Shown here: piece by piece, positions 30,794 to 40,492 of the stretch | How positions within the stretch are numbered: the first letter of the stretch is position 1 | Layout: each line of letters opens with the position of its first letter | NCBI GenBank assembly: GCA_963829995.1 | Contig: CAWHKW010000035.1 | Location: 1-64,000, forward strand | Source: JACCZX01 sp963829995 | GTDB taxonomy: Bacteria; Pseudomonadota; Gammaproteobacteria; Burkholderiales; Burkholderiaceae_F | Direction: 5' to 3' | DNA: 64,000 bases | Program-made: the position numbers and the translations under genes | The notes under the pieces: model-generated | What the model was told of the DNA's origin: nothing | Databases searched by the model: none | The model's input: only the letters and a program-made list of their open reading frames with translations

Positions 30794-32952
30794 TCAGCGA
30801 TGAAGCGGCGGCAAAAACGGCTCGGCGCGCTTCAGAAGTTCTTCGAGGCCGGGTTCGGCTGGGTTGCGCGGCTTGCCCGGATGAATGACTGCCACCTGGC
30901 AACTCTCTGCCGCCTCGACGAGCTCGCGGTAGGTGCCTGCGTCGGGGTCGACGATATGCGCCTGCTGGTTCGCGTCGTATGCAAACATCTTGCTGTTCAG
31001 CTGAATGCACTCGTTGCAGCTCGAGCAGCGCACCGTCTCGATATAGGGCTCGTCGGATGCGTGCGCTGTTTCCGGTTCGGCTGGCGACACGGCCGCCGGC
31101 GCTTCGACGACTTTCGCCATAACGGCTTCATTGGCCGTCGCCGCTGCATTGGCCGCTATCGCCGCTGCTTCGCCAACTCGACCGAGCTGCTGCAGGCTGT
31201 GCCATGCTTCCCGACAGCGGCGAGCTTCTCTCATAAGACTGTCATCGACGATCGCCCGCTGCAACCTGTTATCGCCATCCACCATTAACAGGGTGGGGAA
31301 ACGATCGGGCAAGGTCCTGGCTTCGCGTTCGAGGCACTTAGCAACCGGAGCCAGAGCCTTCGTTCCCATTCGCAGGCGCAATCGGCGCGAAGTGCCTGGC
31401 ATAACGGCGATCGCAGGCAACGAAGTCGACGAATGTAAAGGCAACTTCCTCCGTTACGCGTTGGTGTTCCGCATCCTCGTAGGCGAGCTTATGAATCGGC
31501 CAATCGCGCTCGGGCTGCGGGTTGTCATCGAGCGCGAAGCGTGTCGCCCAGTCTTGACCCGCGCTCGGGTCGTAGCTAAACGCCGGAAAGGCACGCGACT
31601 CCATCGCCGCGGCTGCTGTCAGATACGGCGGCAGTTCGCACGCCTGGCCGCTGGCACCTGAGAACACGCTGATCAGCGCGGGCCCTGCGTAACTCATTGC
31701 TTTGATAACACGAGAGCGGCAACGCACAAGATTCGAGCTGGCCGACTGCAGGACGAAGACGTCGTTAAGGCCGATCGCCATATTTGCGATCTGCCGGCTG
31801 CGGGCGCCGAACGCCATGTGGCCGGTACTGCCAAGCCGCTCGGGCAGCAGGTCATCAGTCCGCACCAGCACCTTTACCGGCATGCCGTGCGACAGCATCT
31901 CCATCAGCTCGTCGTCCTCCAGCCCTTGCAGGTCTCGTTCGCTGATGCACACGAGATAGTCTGGAAACAACGCGAGTTCGCGCGCGTCAAGATGGTGATC
32001 GCCGAGCTGACTCAGCAGTGCTTGATGCCGGGGTTCGGTGAGCTCACCTTCAATCTCAAGTTCAGCGGCAGTGATGGCGCGCAGCAGACCGGCCATCGCC
32101 GAAAGGCGCATTCGGAACGCCGCGGCTGCGCTCACGCAGCTGTCAAACTGGAAGCGGAACGGCTCGGCTTCGCCGTTAGATGCAACGTAGAAGCGCTGCG
32201 ATCTAAGCACCTGTAGCGTCGATTCGATCCGCAGCCGGCGAGACTCGCTCAGCGAGACATCGCCAGAGACGGTCTGCAGGCACCGCGACAGTTGATCGAA
32301 ATCGAACTCTTCTTCATAGACCGCACCGACCGAAGCCTTCAGGTTCGCCGGCCGTGCGTGCCGCCGCGGATCGGGCCGCATCTGCGCGCAGGATTTCGTT
32401 GAGCTTCAAAATCAAACGGTCGATGTTCTTGTGGAAGGCAGCCGCTTTTTTCCTCTGCACCGCCTGCCAAGCGTGCGTCGCTAGGCGTGCCGGCAGTGCG
32501 GCATCGCAGTCGACCAGTTCACCTTCGAACCTCATGGCGCCCTGCAGGCGGCGCACGCTATCGGCCAACAAACCGGCGTCAGTGCCAGGCGCAAGATGCC
32601 GCCCCGCTAGATCGAGCAGCGCGAGCACGGAGCCACCCACACCACGCGCAGCCATCGAGCGCAGTTCGCGCTCCAGCTTCAAAGCATGAATTCTCAACCG
32701 TTCGCCATCGTCTCCCGGCACTGCAGCTTCATCGAGCGCGCGGTCGATCACTGCCGACAGCGGCTCTGCAATCGAGCCGTCAGGCGAATCCTTCTGCAAC
32801 ACGATCGGAAAGTCATAGCGCAGCGCGGTCAGATCCCGATAGCCAGGAAGCAGAGCCGGGCGCATGCCGAGCTCCTCGACGGGATCAGGTTCCGCGCCGC
32901 TGCGTTTGCCCGTCAGATAAAAGGCGGCGTGTTCTCGAAGTTCGGCGTGCAT
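30794..32952 (-). CDS. Roughly 720-residue protein of unknown function with C-terminal ferredoxin-like domain (frameshifted)
   Basis: Three frames join near 32365 and 31390. The N-terminal part starts MHAELREHAAFYLTGKRSGA. The central part is an alpha/beta-looking region (LFPDYLVCISERDLQGLEDD, GMPVKVLVRTDDLLPERL, GLNDVFVLQSASSNL). The C-terminal part holds PTLLMVDGDNRLQRAIVDD, an Ala-rich linker, and a single-cluster ferredoxin-like domain: VRCSSCNECIQLNSKMFAYD plus a later Cys in AAESCQVAVIHPGKP. It begins 11 bases after korB and is co-directional, so it is probably a partner of the 2-oxoacid:ferredoxin oxidoreductase, perhaps an electron acceptor or adaptor. I do not recognise the first 550 residues. 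Confidence 0.65.
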
Positions 32953-32963
32953 GCTTGGGAAAC

Positions 32964-33926
32964 TCAGTCGGGAAGAATGGTGAACTTGTCAAACTGCGCC
33001 TCGAGGCCTGCCTTGATGTACTCGATCGGGCGCGGCTCGGCGCTATAGCGCAGCTCCTCGTAGCAGGGGATGTCCGGATTGCGATACAGAATCCCCACTG
33101 GAATCTGCTCGGTGTTCGATGCCAGCTTGCGCGCCCGATCCAGGTTCGACGGGTCGTGCTGCTCCTGATTCTTGTAGACCTTTGCCAGCGCGGGACTGAG
33201 CTGCACACCGTCTTCGTGCGTCAGCATCAGAATGCGCGATGGATCGTGTAAAAACGGATCCCACATCTTCGGCAGCCATTCGGGGCAGCGCTGGATGATC
33301 CGCACGAACGACATGCCGTGATGGTGATACGCCGCCTTGACGATGTCGTACAGCGTCTCGGGAATCCAGTCCACGGCCTGCGCAACGAACGAAACGTTCT
33401 GCACGCCGAGCGTGACCGACAGCGGCTGCAGCGCCTCGAGGTACGAGCCGCGCGGCGTCGTGTTGCTCTTGGTTCCGCGCGGCGAGGTGGGAGACGCCTG
33501 CATCTTGGTCAACCCGTAGATCTGGTTGTCGTGCAGAAACACCGTCATGTTCATGTTGTAACGAAGCGCATGGATCCAGTGCGCAGCGCCGATGCTGCAG
33601 CAGTCGCCATCGCCGGTATTGACGAACACCGTCAGATCCGGGCGCGCCATGCGGATGCCTTCGGCCACCGGCAGCGCACGACCGTGAATGCCATGGAATC
33701 CATAGGTCCGCATGTAGTGCGGAAAGCGGCTCGAGCAGCCGATGCCGGACACGAACACGGTCTTCTCGGGCCGCAGCCCTTCATCGCGACACAGCCGTTG
33801 CACCGCTGCGAGAATCGCGTTGTCACCGCAGCCGGTACACCAGCGCGGCACGCCGCTTTGATAGTCCTCGAGCTGGTGGCGCTCCTCGCAGAGCTGCATC
33901 AAACATTCAGTGGCGATGGTTGTCAT
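32964..33926 (-). CDS. korB: 2-oxoglutarate:ferredoxin oxidoreductase beta subunit (KorB type)
   Basis: TPP-binding subunit, intact, 320 residues. Signatures: RWCTGCGDNAILAAVQRL (cluster Cys), SGIGCSSRFPHYMRTYGFHG (second cluster Cys and family core), and the TPP/Mg motif NTGDGDCCSIG with DNQIYGLTKMQASPTS, typical of 2-oxoglutarate enzymes. The C-terminus ends AQFDKFTILPD. It overlaps korA by four bases (ATGA). With KorA it decarboxylates a 2-oxoacid and reduces ferredoxin. Confidence 0.92.
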   Translation of the reverse strand: MTTIATECLMQLCEERHQLEDYQSGVPRWCTGCGDNAILAAVQRLCRDEGLRPEKTVFVSGIGCSSRFPHYMRTYGFHGIHGRALPVAEGIRMARPDLTVFVNTGDGDCCSIGAAHWIHALRYNMNMTVFLHDNQIYGLTKMQASPTSPRGTKSNTTPRGSYLEALQPLSVTLGVQNVSFVAQAVDWIPETLYDIVKAAYHHHGMSFVRIIQRCPEWLPKMWDPFLHDPSRILMLTHEDGVQLSPALAKVYKNQEQHDPSNLDRARKLASNTEQIPVGILYRNPDIPCYEELRYSAEPRPIEYIKAGLEAQFDKFTILPD

Positions 33927-35818
33927 GGCGACTCACTTGCTTTCGGCTTCTCGCTTAACTTCTCCGTCAGTACGCGCCGGATCGTGCTCGGCTTGATCGG
34001 TTGACCTTTCACTTCACTCCAGCAATCGACATCGACCAGGTAGCGCGCCCGTAGCAGCATCGCGAGCGCCGAATAGCGCCGGTTCGATTCATCAATCAGT
34101 TGATCGTCCGGGCGATCGCACCAGTTGCCCTCGATCGTCATCACCCGTTTGAAACGCTGCATCACGTCCTTGATGCCACCCGGTAGCGGCTGCAGGAAAC
34201 GCAAATGCATCGACGACACCTTGCGCCCTTCAGCGCGCAGCGCATCGACCGCTTCTTCGATCGCGCCCTTGGTGCTTCCCCACCCGATCACGAGCAAATC
34301 ACCTTCCGGATCGCCGAACACCGGCGGCGTTTTTAGCGTGCGCTGCAGGGCCGCGAGCTTCAGGCTGCGGAAATGAATGCTCTCTTCGTTGATCTCCGGG
34401 TCGTACGCGACATGGCTGTCGCGATCGTGCGCCAGACCGGTCAGCGTATGCATGCCGCCGCGCTGACCGGGAATGAAGCGCCGCGCAAGTCCGCTTGCGA
34501 CATTCCAGTCGTACGGCTTCATGCCCTCCGGCACCGCGCTTTGATCCACCGGCGGAGCAAGCCACGCCTCGTTGAAACGTGGTCGCGTGAACGGCTGCTG
34601 CGACGTGGCCAGGCTCGCGTCGGACAGCACGACTACGACCATGTTGAAGCTCTCGGCGATCTTGCGCGCCGTGATGATCGAATAGAAGCAATCCTCGATC
34701 GTCGACGCCGCCATCACCACCTTGGGCGCGTCGCCATGACTGCCAAACATTGCGGCGAGCAGATCGCCCTGCTCAACCTTCGTCGGTTGGCCGGTGCTCG
34801 GTCCGCCGCGCTGCACGTTGACGACGACGAGTGGAATCTCGCCCATCACCGCGAGACCTATCGCTTCCTGCTTCAGCGAATAGCCGGGACCGGACGTGAT
34901 CGTCACGGTGCACTTGCCCGCATACGAGGCGCCGATGGCGAACGCACACGCTGCGATTTCGTCTTCGGCCTGGTGGACGACTCCGCCAATTTTTTCGAAC
35001 ACATCGCTCAAGTAATGCGACGCCGAAGTCGCCGGCGTGATCGGGTACATCGCGCAGATCTCCATCCCGGACGCGAGCACGCCGAGAGCTATCGCTGTAT
35101 TGCCGTTGACGACGATCTGCGCTTCGGTCGGACGCGTGGCAGGGATAGAGAACTTGAAATCGAAGGTCTGCTCGGCCCAGGCGTACCCGGCCTCCAGCAG
35201 CTTGACGTTCTGGTCGATAACGCTTCGTTCCTTCTTGCCGAACGTGAGCGCGATTTGGTCGCGCGCGAGCTGCAGGTCGAAGCTGTACAGATTGCACAAC
35301 ACGCCCAGCACGAACATATTCTTGCCACGCTTGGTATCCGGATTGACCGCGCGGCACTCGCGCTCCAGCGGCACTTCGATGACGCGATATCCCGATGCCA
35401 CCAGCTTGGCGTGTGTCTCGACGTACGCCGATGCAACCCTAGGATCGGCGTGATCGCGCCACATGCTTTCAAGCAGGATGATGCAGCCCGGCTTCAGTTC
35501 GCCTGCGCGCACCCGGCCAAGCAGCACTTGCTCGTTGAAGGCGACGATCAGGTCAGCTTCGTCGCCGCCGTTGTTGACGCGCGCCGAGCCGATGCGGATC
35601 CGGTTGCCGCTCGCGCCGGCCACGCTGCGCGCCGGCGGCCGGATTTCGGCCGGAATGATCTCGACCGTCCACGTGCCGTTGCCGGTGCGCGCCGCAATCG
35701 CGCCGAGCGACTGCCCGCAGCGCTGCGCGCCTTCGCCTGAATCACTGACCACTTCAATAATGTGCTCTTTCAGCGTGGTGATGGTCTTGCCGGGTTGGAC
35801 CGTGGCGGAACTGATCAT
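33923..35818 (-). CDS. korA: 2-oxoglutarate:ferredoxin oxidoreductase alpha subunit with fused gamma domain (KorA type)
   Basis: Intact, 631 residues. Residues about 1-190 form the gamma domain (SGEGAQRCGQSLGAIAARTG, NEQVLLGRVRAGELKPGCII). The alpha domain follows (NTAIALGVLASGMEICAMYP, ITPATSASHYLSD, SGPGYSLKQEAIGLAVMGEI, VNVQRGGPSTGQPTKVEQGD), then the C-terminal transketolase-like segment. This gamma-alpha fusion and length match the KorA of denitrifying aromatic degraders, where the enzyme supplies low-potential electrons for benzoyl-CoA reductase. No benzoyl-CoA genes are in the window, so that link is only suggestive. The start overlaps the upstream gene stop (ATGA). Confidence 0.92.
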   Translation of the reverse strand: MISSATVQPGKTITTLKEHIIEVVSDSGEGAQRCGQSLGAIAARTGNGTWTVEIIPAEIRPPARSVAGASGNRIRIGSARVNNGGDEADLIVAFNEQVLLGRVRAGELKPGCIILLESMWRDHADPRVASAYVETHAKLVASGYRVIEVPLERECRAVNPDTKRGKNMFVLGVLCNLYSFDLQLARDQIALTFGKKERSVIDQNVKLLEAGYAWAEQTFDFKFSIPATRPTEAQIVVNGNTAIALGVLASGMEICAMYPITPATSASHYLSDVFEKIGGVVHQAEDEIAACAFAIGASYAGKCTVTITSGPGYSLKQEAIGLAVMGEIPLVVVNVQRGGPSTGQPTKVEQGDLLAAMFGSHGDAPKVVMAASTIEDCFYSIITARKIAESFNMVVVVLSDASLATSQQPFTRPRFNEAWLAPPVDQSAVPEGMKPYDWNVASGLARRFIPGQRGGMHTLTGLAHDRDSHVAYDPEINEESIHFRSLKLAALQRTLKTPPVFGDPEGDLLVIGWGSTKGAIEEAVDALRAEGRKVSSMHLRFLQPLPGGIKDVMQRFKRVMTIEGNWCDRPDDQLIDESNRRYSALAMLLRARYLVDVDCWSEVKGQPIKPSTIRRVLTEKLSEKPKASESP

Positions 35819-37332
35819 GCGTTGACCCCTGCGGTTTCTGCATTGATTGCTGTCCTAATGCGCGCGAAATTTCGCTCACGCACGTCGATGCCGAACAGCG
35901 TTTCACTCGAGGCCACCTGGTGCGCGTCGCGGATTCCGAGGTAGGCCTTGATGCTGCGCGCTGCCTTGCGCCCCGCCCCCATCGCTTCGATCACCGTCGC
36001 CGCGCCGGTCACGATGTCGCCGCCGGCGTACACACCTGCCATCGATGTGGCCAGGCTCTCGTCGGTCTCGATGTATCCGCGCTTGTCGAGCTTGAGCTTC
36101 GAGGTCTGTCCGATGATCGGGATTGGCGTTGGTGCCGATCGCATAGACGATCATGTCGGCCTCGAAGTCGTACTCGCTGCCCGCGACGGGAACGGGACGG
36201 CGACGGCCGGACGCATCCGGCTCACCCAGCTCCATGCGTACGCAGCGCATGCCGCGCACGCCGCCTTTGCCATCGGCAAGGATTTCGACCGGCGCAGTCA
36301 GCCAATGGAACTCCACCCCCTCTTGCTCGGCGTGATGGACTTCCTCGGCACGTGCCGGGCATTCCGCTCTCGACCGGCGATAGATGCAGTAGACCTTTTC
36401 CGCGCCCAGCCGCAGGCACACGCGCATCGCATCCATCGCGGTGTTGCCAGCGCCGATCACCGCGACGCGCCTTCCGAGAGGAATCGGTGTATCGAAGCTG
36501 CGGAAACTCTTTCGCGCGCATCAGATTGCAGCGCGTCAGCAACTCGTTGGCCGACAAAACACCATTCAACGAGTCGCCGGGAATCCCGAGCATCGAGGGG
36601 TAGCCGGCGCCGGTGCCGATAAAGACCGCGTCATGGCCCATCTCGTCGATCATCTGCGCGATCGTGAACAGCCGTCCGACCAGCGTATTGCACACGAACT
36701 CGCACGCCGAGCTTGCGCAGGTTGTCGATCTCGGCGTCGACCACGTCGTTCGGCAGGCGAAAGTCCGGAATGCCGTACTTCAAGACGCCGCCGGCTTGAT
36801 GAAAGGCTTCGTACACGGTGACCTCGCACCCGGCCTTCGCCATGTCGGCCGCGCACGCCATGCCGGCAGGTCCGGCACCGACGATGCCGACCGATAGCCC
36901 GTTGGGCTCGCAGTAAGGGACATTGCTCCAGCCCTCGGCAATCGCGCGATCACCCACAAAGCGCTCGAGCCGGCCGATCGCGACCGGCTCCAGCGTCTCA
37001 CCGACGGTGCAGACGCCTTCGCATTGGCTTTCCTGTGGGCACACTCGCCCGCACACAGCCGCGAGCAGGTTGGTGTCGGTGATGACGTCGTAGGCGCCGC
37101 GATAATCCTGGGTGCCGATCTTTTTAATGAAGCCCGGAATATCGATACCCACTGGGCACCCGCTGACGCACGGCTGGTCCGGGCACAGCAGGCAGCGCTC
37201 GGACTCTCGCGAGGCTTCCTCGACGCTATAGCCGCAGTTGACTTCGGCGAAGTTTTTCGCGCGCACCTGCGGGTGTTGCTCGCGCATCGGCGTGCGTTCC
37301 TGCGGAATGGTTCGAATGGTCTTCTTGGCCAT
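35815..37332 (-). CDS. NAD(P)H:ferredoxin oxidoreductase large subunit, GltD/SudA/NfnB-like (frameshifted)
   Basis: FAD/NAD(P)-binding protein with an N-terminal cluster domain (CLLCPDQPCVSGCPVGIDI, CGRVCPQESQCEGVC). Next come the FAD motif VGIVGAGPAGMACAADMAKA and the GVLKYGIPDFRLPNDVVDAE motif. After shifts near 36715, 36490 and 36140 come FIGTGAGYPSMLGIPGD, the NAD(P) motif MIGAGNTAMDAMRVCLRLGA and the FAD-closing GVYAGGDIVTGAATVIEAMG. The start is ATG 37332 (GTG at 37347 possible). Together with the next gene upstream it forms a SudAB/NfnAB-like pair linking NAD(P)H to ferredoxin, and it is coupled to korA. Confidence 0.87.
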
Positions 37333-37346
37333 GCTCGCGATCTGCA

Positions 37347-38282
37347 CTATCCGCCGGGCACTTGTTCAAATGGATCGTAGAGCTCGAGGAGCTCCGCCGC
37401 TGGATCCACCGCGGCTGCGACGTTCTTCATGCGACAGTCTTTCGACCAGCGCTCGGTCGCCGCGCGCTCGTCCTTCACATAGCGCCGCAGCCGTGACATC
37501 AAGTCGTCGAAGTCGACTAGGTGTCCGTCAAAGTCGGGACCGTCGACACACGCGAATTTCACCTGGTCGCCGACCTTGATGCGGCAGCCGCCGCACATGC
37601 CGGTGCCGTCGACCATGATCGGGTTGACGCTCACCATGGTCTTGATCTTGAAAGGTCGCGTGACCTTGGCGCACGCCTGCATCATCAACGGCGGACCGAT
37701 GGCGACCACCTCGGCAAGATCGGCGTGTTTGGCGATCGCGAGCTTGATGCCATCGGTGACAAAGCCCTTGATCCCCGCCGAACCGTCGTCGGTGCAGACG
37801 ATCAGTTCATCGCAGCACGCCCTGAACTTGTCTTCCCAGAAGATCAGATCGCGGTTTCTGAACCCGAGGATGCCGATCACGTAGGCGCCGCTTTCCTTAA
37901 AGGCGCGGGCCTGCGGGAAAATGGGCGCGACACCCAGCCCGCCGCCGACACAAGCGACCTTTTTCACTCCGCTCGCGTGGGTCGGAATGCCCATTGGCCC
38001 CACCAGCGCGTGCAGCGTCGTCCCCACTTGGCACACCTGCTGCATCTCGCGCGTCGTCTTGCCGACCGCCTGGATCACCAGCGTGATCGTTCCCTTGCTC
38101 CGGTCGAAGTCGGCGAGCGTCAGCGGAATGCGTTCGCCATGCTCGTGCAACATCACGATCACGAACTGGCCCGGTCGCGCGGCTTTCGCCATCAGCGGGT
38201 GCCGGATTTCGAGCAGAAACGTGACGTCCGAGAAGTCCTCTCGGGAGACGATCTCGAAGCGCGACAGATCGTGCTTGTGCAT
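37347..38282 (-). CDS. Ferredoxin-NAD(P)H reductase subunit, SudB/NfnA-like
   Basis: Intact, 311 residues, with AAGGAA 6 bases before the ATG. It is a dihydroorotate-dehydrogenase-electron-transfer type flavoprotein: FAD region RPGQFVIVMLHEHGERIPLT, NAD motif VACVGGGLGVAPIFPQARAF, and a [2Fe-2S] site with GTGMCGGCRIKVGDQVKFAC VDG-type Cys residues near the end. It pairs with the GltD-like subunit next to it. The product resembles sulfide dehydrogenase/NfnAB, which couples ferredoxin and NAD(P)H. It is the first gene after the radical SAM group. Confidence 0.9.
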   Translation of the reverse strand: MHKHDLSRFEIVSREDFSDVTFLLEIRHPLMAKAARPGQFVIVMLHEHGERIPLTLADFDRSKGTITLVIQAVGKTTREMQQVCQVGTTLHALVGPMGIPTHASGVKKVACVGGGLGVAPIFPQARAFKESGAYVIGILGFRNRDLIFWEDKFRACCDELIVCTDDGSAGIKGFVTDGIKLAIAKHADLAEVVAIGPPLMMQACAKVTRPFKIKTMVSVNPIMVDGTGMCGGCRIKVGDQVKFACVDGPDFDGHLVDFDDLMSRLRRYVKDERAATERWSKDCRMKNVAAAVDPAAELLELYDPFEQVPGG

Positions 38283-38342
38283 GCGTTATTCCTTGCACGC
38301 ACTTTAGAGGTCGGCGCCGAGGGCCAGTTTGACGAAGCGCAA

Positions 38343-38361
38343 ACAGGGTGAGAAACCCTGT
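38343..38361 (-). terminator. Possible weak terminator or attenuator between the radical SAM group and the SudB-like gene
   Basis: An inverted repeat ACAGGGT/ACCCTGT (7 bp, loop of 5) lies 15 bases after the stop of the third radical SAM gene. On the minus strand it is followed by only three T residues, so termination would be partial. Confidence 0.35.
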
Positions 38362-38375
38362 CGGATTCCAGGAGG

Positions 38376-39350
38376 CTAGTGCACCGGTTCCGTCTTGATC
38401 AGCGGCCAGGTGGCATTGGCGTGACGCAGACGGTCAGTATTGGCGCGGCAACCGGCGACGAATTCGCGCACTTCCTTGGACCGCCAGGCCGTTAGATAAG
38501 CCTGCCATGCTTGTGCGAGCGAATCCTGTCGCAGGTCGGCTGGGCTAAAGGGAAGCGCATTCAGCAGTTTCACTTTCCCGTTCGGCACGATCAGCAGCAT
38601 CGCCTGCGGACTCTCGATTCGCCGCTCCATCTCGGTGACGATGTCCCACGGATAGATCGAGAGCGCCATGCTTGCGTTGAGTGAGCTGGCGCGCTCCTGC
38701 AATGCATCGACGGCACGCCGCCATTCGTCGTCGCTGCACGCAATGCGATCCCAGTCTGCGGCCGCGCGACCGATTCGCATTAACGGACCGGTGACGAACG
38801 CGCTGCAGCCCAGACTGACGGCGAGATCGTAGGCAGCGACGATTTCATGCAGGTTCAAACGGGTCGGAGCAAATACGAGCTGCGGTGCTTGACCGCGTTC
38901 AACCAGACGCTTTATCGCGCCAATGGCGGCGACAAAGCTTGATCCGGGCCTGACCCGTTCGTGCGTGTCTGCTGCTGCGCCGTCGACCGAGATTTGCACA
39001 CACTGCAGCCGCAGTGCTGCCAAGCGGTCGGCGGCAGCATCATCGATCCGCTGCCCATCGGTTTCGAGCTTGATGGCAACACCGGCATCCGAGAACAACT
39101 GAAAGAGTTGCCAGCAATGAGCAACACCCAGCGGCTCGCCGCCGCCGAACGCGACATACGGCACGCCGTAATCAACGATGCGTTGCGCGATCTCGACAGC
39201 TTCATCCGCCGTCAGCTCATCGGCCCACGCGGCGTTGGGGCCGGACTCCTCGCAGCAGGTGATGCAGCGAGCCTGGCAGCGGTTGGTCAGCTGCCACGCA
39301 ACAAATAGGGGCGCACGGTATCCATGGACCGAGCGCCCGTCATCCGTCAC
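38376..39350 (-). CDS. Radical SAM enzyme 3 of a candidate peptide-modification operon
   Basis: Intact, 324 residues with GTG start 13 bases after the peptide gene. The radical SAM cluster motif is C-Q-A-R-C-I-T-C in LFVAWQLTNRCQARCITCCE, followed by AFGGGEPLGVAHCWQLFQLF (GGEP, SAM binding) and KLETDGQRIDDAAADRLAAL. The C-terminus has LLIVPNGKVKLLNALPFSPA then DLRQDSLAQAWQAYLTAW, the shape of a SPASM/twitch domain without its cysteines. It is clearly paralogous to the other two radical SAM proteins here. The substrate is likely the adjacent peptide; this is inference from position and family. Confidence 0.85.
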   Translation of the reverse strand: MTDDGRSVHGYRAPLFVAWQLTNRCQARCITCCEESGPNAAWADELTADEAVEIAQRIVDYGVPYVAFGGGEPLGVAHCWQLFQLFSDAGVAIKLETDGQRIDDAAADRLAALRLQCVQISVDGAAADTHERVRPGSSFVAAIGAIKRLVERGQAPQLVFAPTRLNLHEIVAAYDLAVSLGCSAFVTGPLMRIGRAAADWDRIACSDDEWRRAVDALQERASSLNASMALSIYPWDIVTEMERRIESPQAMLLIVPNGKVKLLNALPFSPADLRQDSLAQAWQAYLTAWRSKEVREFVAGCRANTDRLRHANATWPLIKTEPVH

Positions 39351-39362
39351 TCAATGAAAATG

Positions 39363-39518
39363 CTACGTGAAGCGGATGTACGGCTGTGCCATCACCTGTT
39401 CGGAGACGTCTTCGAGCTTTGGCGTTTCCCACACCGGTTTCTGGTTGCGAGCCACCTTCTCATTGTTGGCCTGTTGAGCCTGCACGATGGCTTCGTTTGT
39501 TCCCTTCGAGTCGTCCAT
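39363..39518 (-). CDS. 51-residue candidate RiPP precursor peptide
   Basis: ATG at 39518 with GGAG 6 bases upstream and TAG at 39363. It sits between two radical SAM genes (16 and 13 base gaps), on the same strand. The N-terminal 28 residues are polar and Gln/Asn/Ala rich (MDDSKGTNEAIVQAQQ...). Residues 30-39 read WETPKLEDVS, a W-x2-P-x-L pattern resembling the Y/W-x2-P-x-L motif that PqqD-like recognition elements bind in PqqA and lasso-peptide precursors. The peptide ends EQVMAQPYIRFT, with a Glu and a Tyr spaced 7 apart as possible modification sites. There is no cysteine, so thioether chemistry is unlikely. No database comparison could be made. Confidence 0.75.
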   Translation of the reverse strand: MDDSKGTNEAIVQAQQANNEKVARNQKPVWETPKLEDVSEQVMAQPYIRFT

Positions 39519-39533
39519 AGTTTCTCCGCTGTG

Positions 39534-40487
39534 TTAGACGTTTGCTAACGCCAAAACTTGCCACTTGTTCGCACGCGAGTGTAACGATGCATCGGCAATC
39601 GCGTGGCGCACGTCCGCTAGCACTTCACTATCCCGCCAGGCGCCGCGGTAGGCTTCCCACGCTTGCGCGAGGGTCTGGCGTCGTAAATCGGCACACACAT
39701 GAGGAAGGGCCGCCGCGACCTTGACCCGCCCATCAGGCAACACAAGCATCGTAGCCGGGGGCTCCTGAAAACTTCGGTGCAGTCCATCTTCGATACTGAA
39801 AGGAAGGTAGCAGAGCTCCATCGAGTCTTCAATCGCTTTTGCCTGCCGTTGCAATACGTCGAGCATGCGTCGGTATTGCTCGTCGCTGGGTTCGATCTTG
39901 TTCCACAGACGCGCTGCCGTGCCGATACGCATCAGTTTGCCCGTGTTGAAGCGGAACGCGCCGAACGTGCGAGCGCGGTCGATGACGGCTTCGATCTCAT
40001 CGATGTTCAGTCGCGTCGGCGCGAAGGTGATCTCCAGCGGCAGGCTCACCGCTCGCACGGCCTCGCACGCCGCGTGCGCTTTGGCGAGCGATCCTCCCGG
40101 GCGTTGGCGCCGATAGACTTCCTCGCTATCGGCGTCGAGGCTGATCTGCACGCTGCGCACCGGCAGCCGGGCCAGGCGTTCAGCGATTTTGGCGTCGAAT
40201 TGCTGTCCGTTGGTTTCGATTTTCAACTGCACACCAGCGGCGCCGAGTGCTTCAGCGACATCGAGAAAGTGCGGCACGACCAGCGGCTCGCCGCCGCACA
40301 GCATCACGTACGGCACATGATTGTCGATGATCTCGTGCGCCAGATGCATTGCCTCGCCGGCATCGAGTTCGCCGGGCAGCCACTTGCCGGGCGCCGAGTC
40401 GGTACAGCAATGCACGCAGGCCAGATCGCAATTGCGCGTCAATTGCCACGTCACGAGAAGTGGTGCTCGAAGTTGATCGATCTTCAT
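39534..40487 (-). CDS. Radical SAM enzyme 2 of a candidate peptide-modification operon
   Basis: Intact, about 317 residues from ATG 40487 (MKIDQLRAPLLVTWQLTRNC), 5 bases after the UbiA-like stop. Cluster motif C-D-L-A-C-V-H-C, SAM-binding VMLCGGEPLVVPHFLDVAEA, then KIETNGQQFDAKIAERLARL and QISLDADSEEVYRRQRPGGS. The C-terminal LVLPDGRVKVAAALPHVCAD and DLRRQTLAQAWEAYRGAW retain the SPASM-like outline but have only one Cys. It resembles PqqE-type enzymes and is paralogous to the other two in this group. Confidence 0.87.
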   Translation of the reverse strand: MKIDQLRAPLLVTWQLTRNCDLACVHCCTDSAPGKWLPGELDAGEAMHLAHEIIDNHVPYVMLCGGEPLVVPHFLDVAEALGAAGVQLKIETNGQQFDAKIAERLARLPVRSVQISLDADSEEVYRRQRPGGSLAKAHAACEAVRAVSLPLEITFAPTRLNIDEIEAVIDRARTFGAFRFNTGKLMRIGTAARLWNKIEPSDEQYRRMLDVLQRQAKAIEDSMELCYLPFSIEDGLHRSFQEPPATMLVLPDGRVKVAAALPHVCADLRRQTLAQAWEAYRGAWRDSEVLADVRHAIADASLHSRANKWQVLALANV

Positions 40488-40492
40488 CACCG

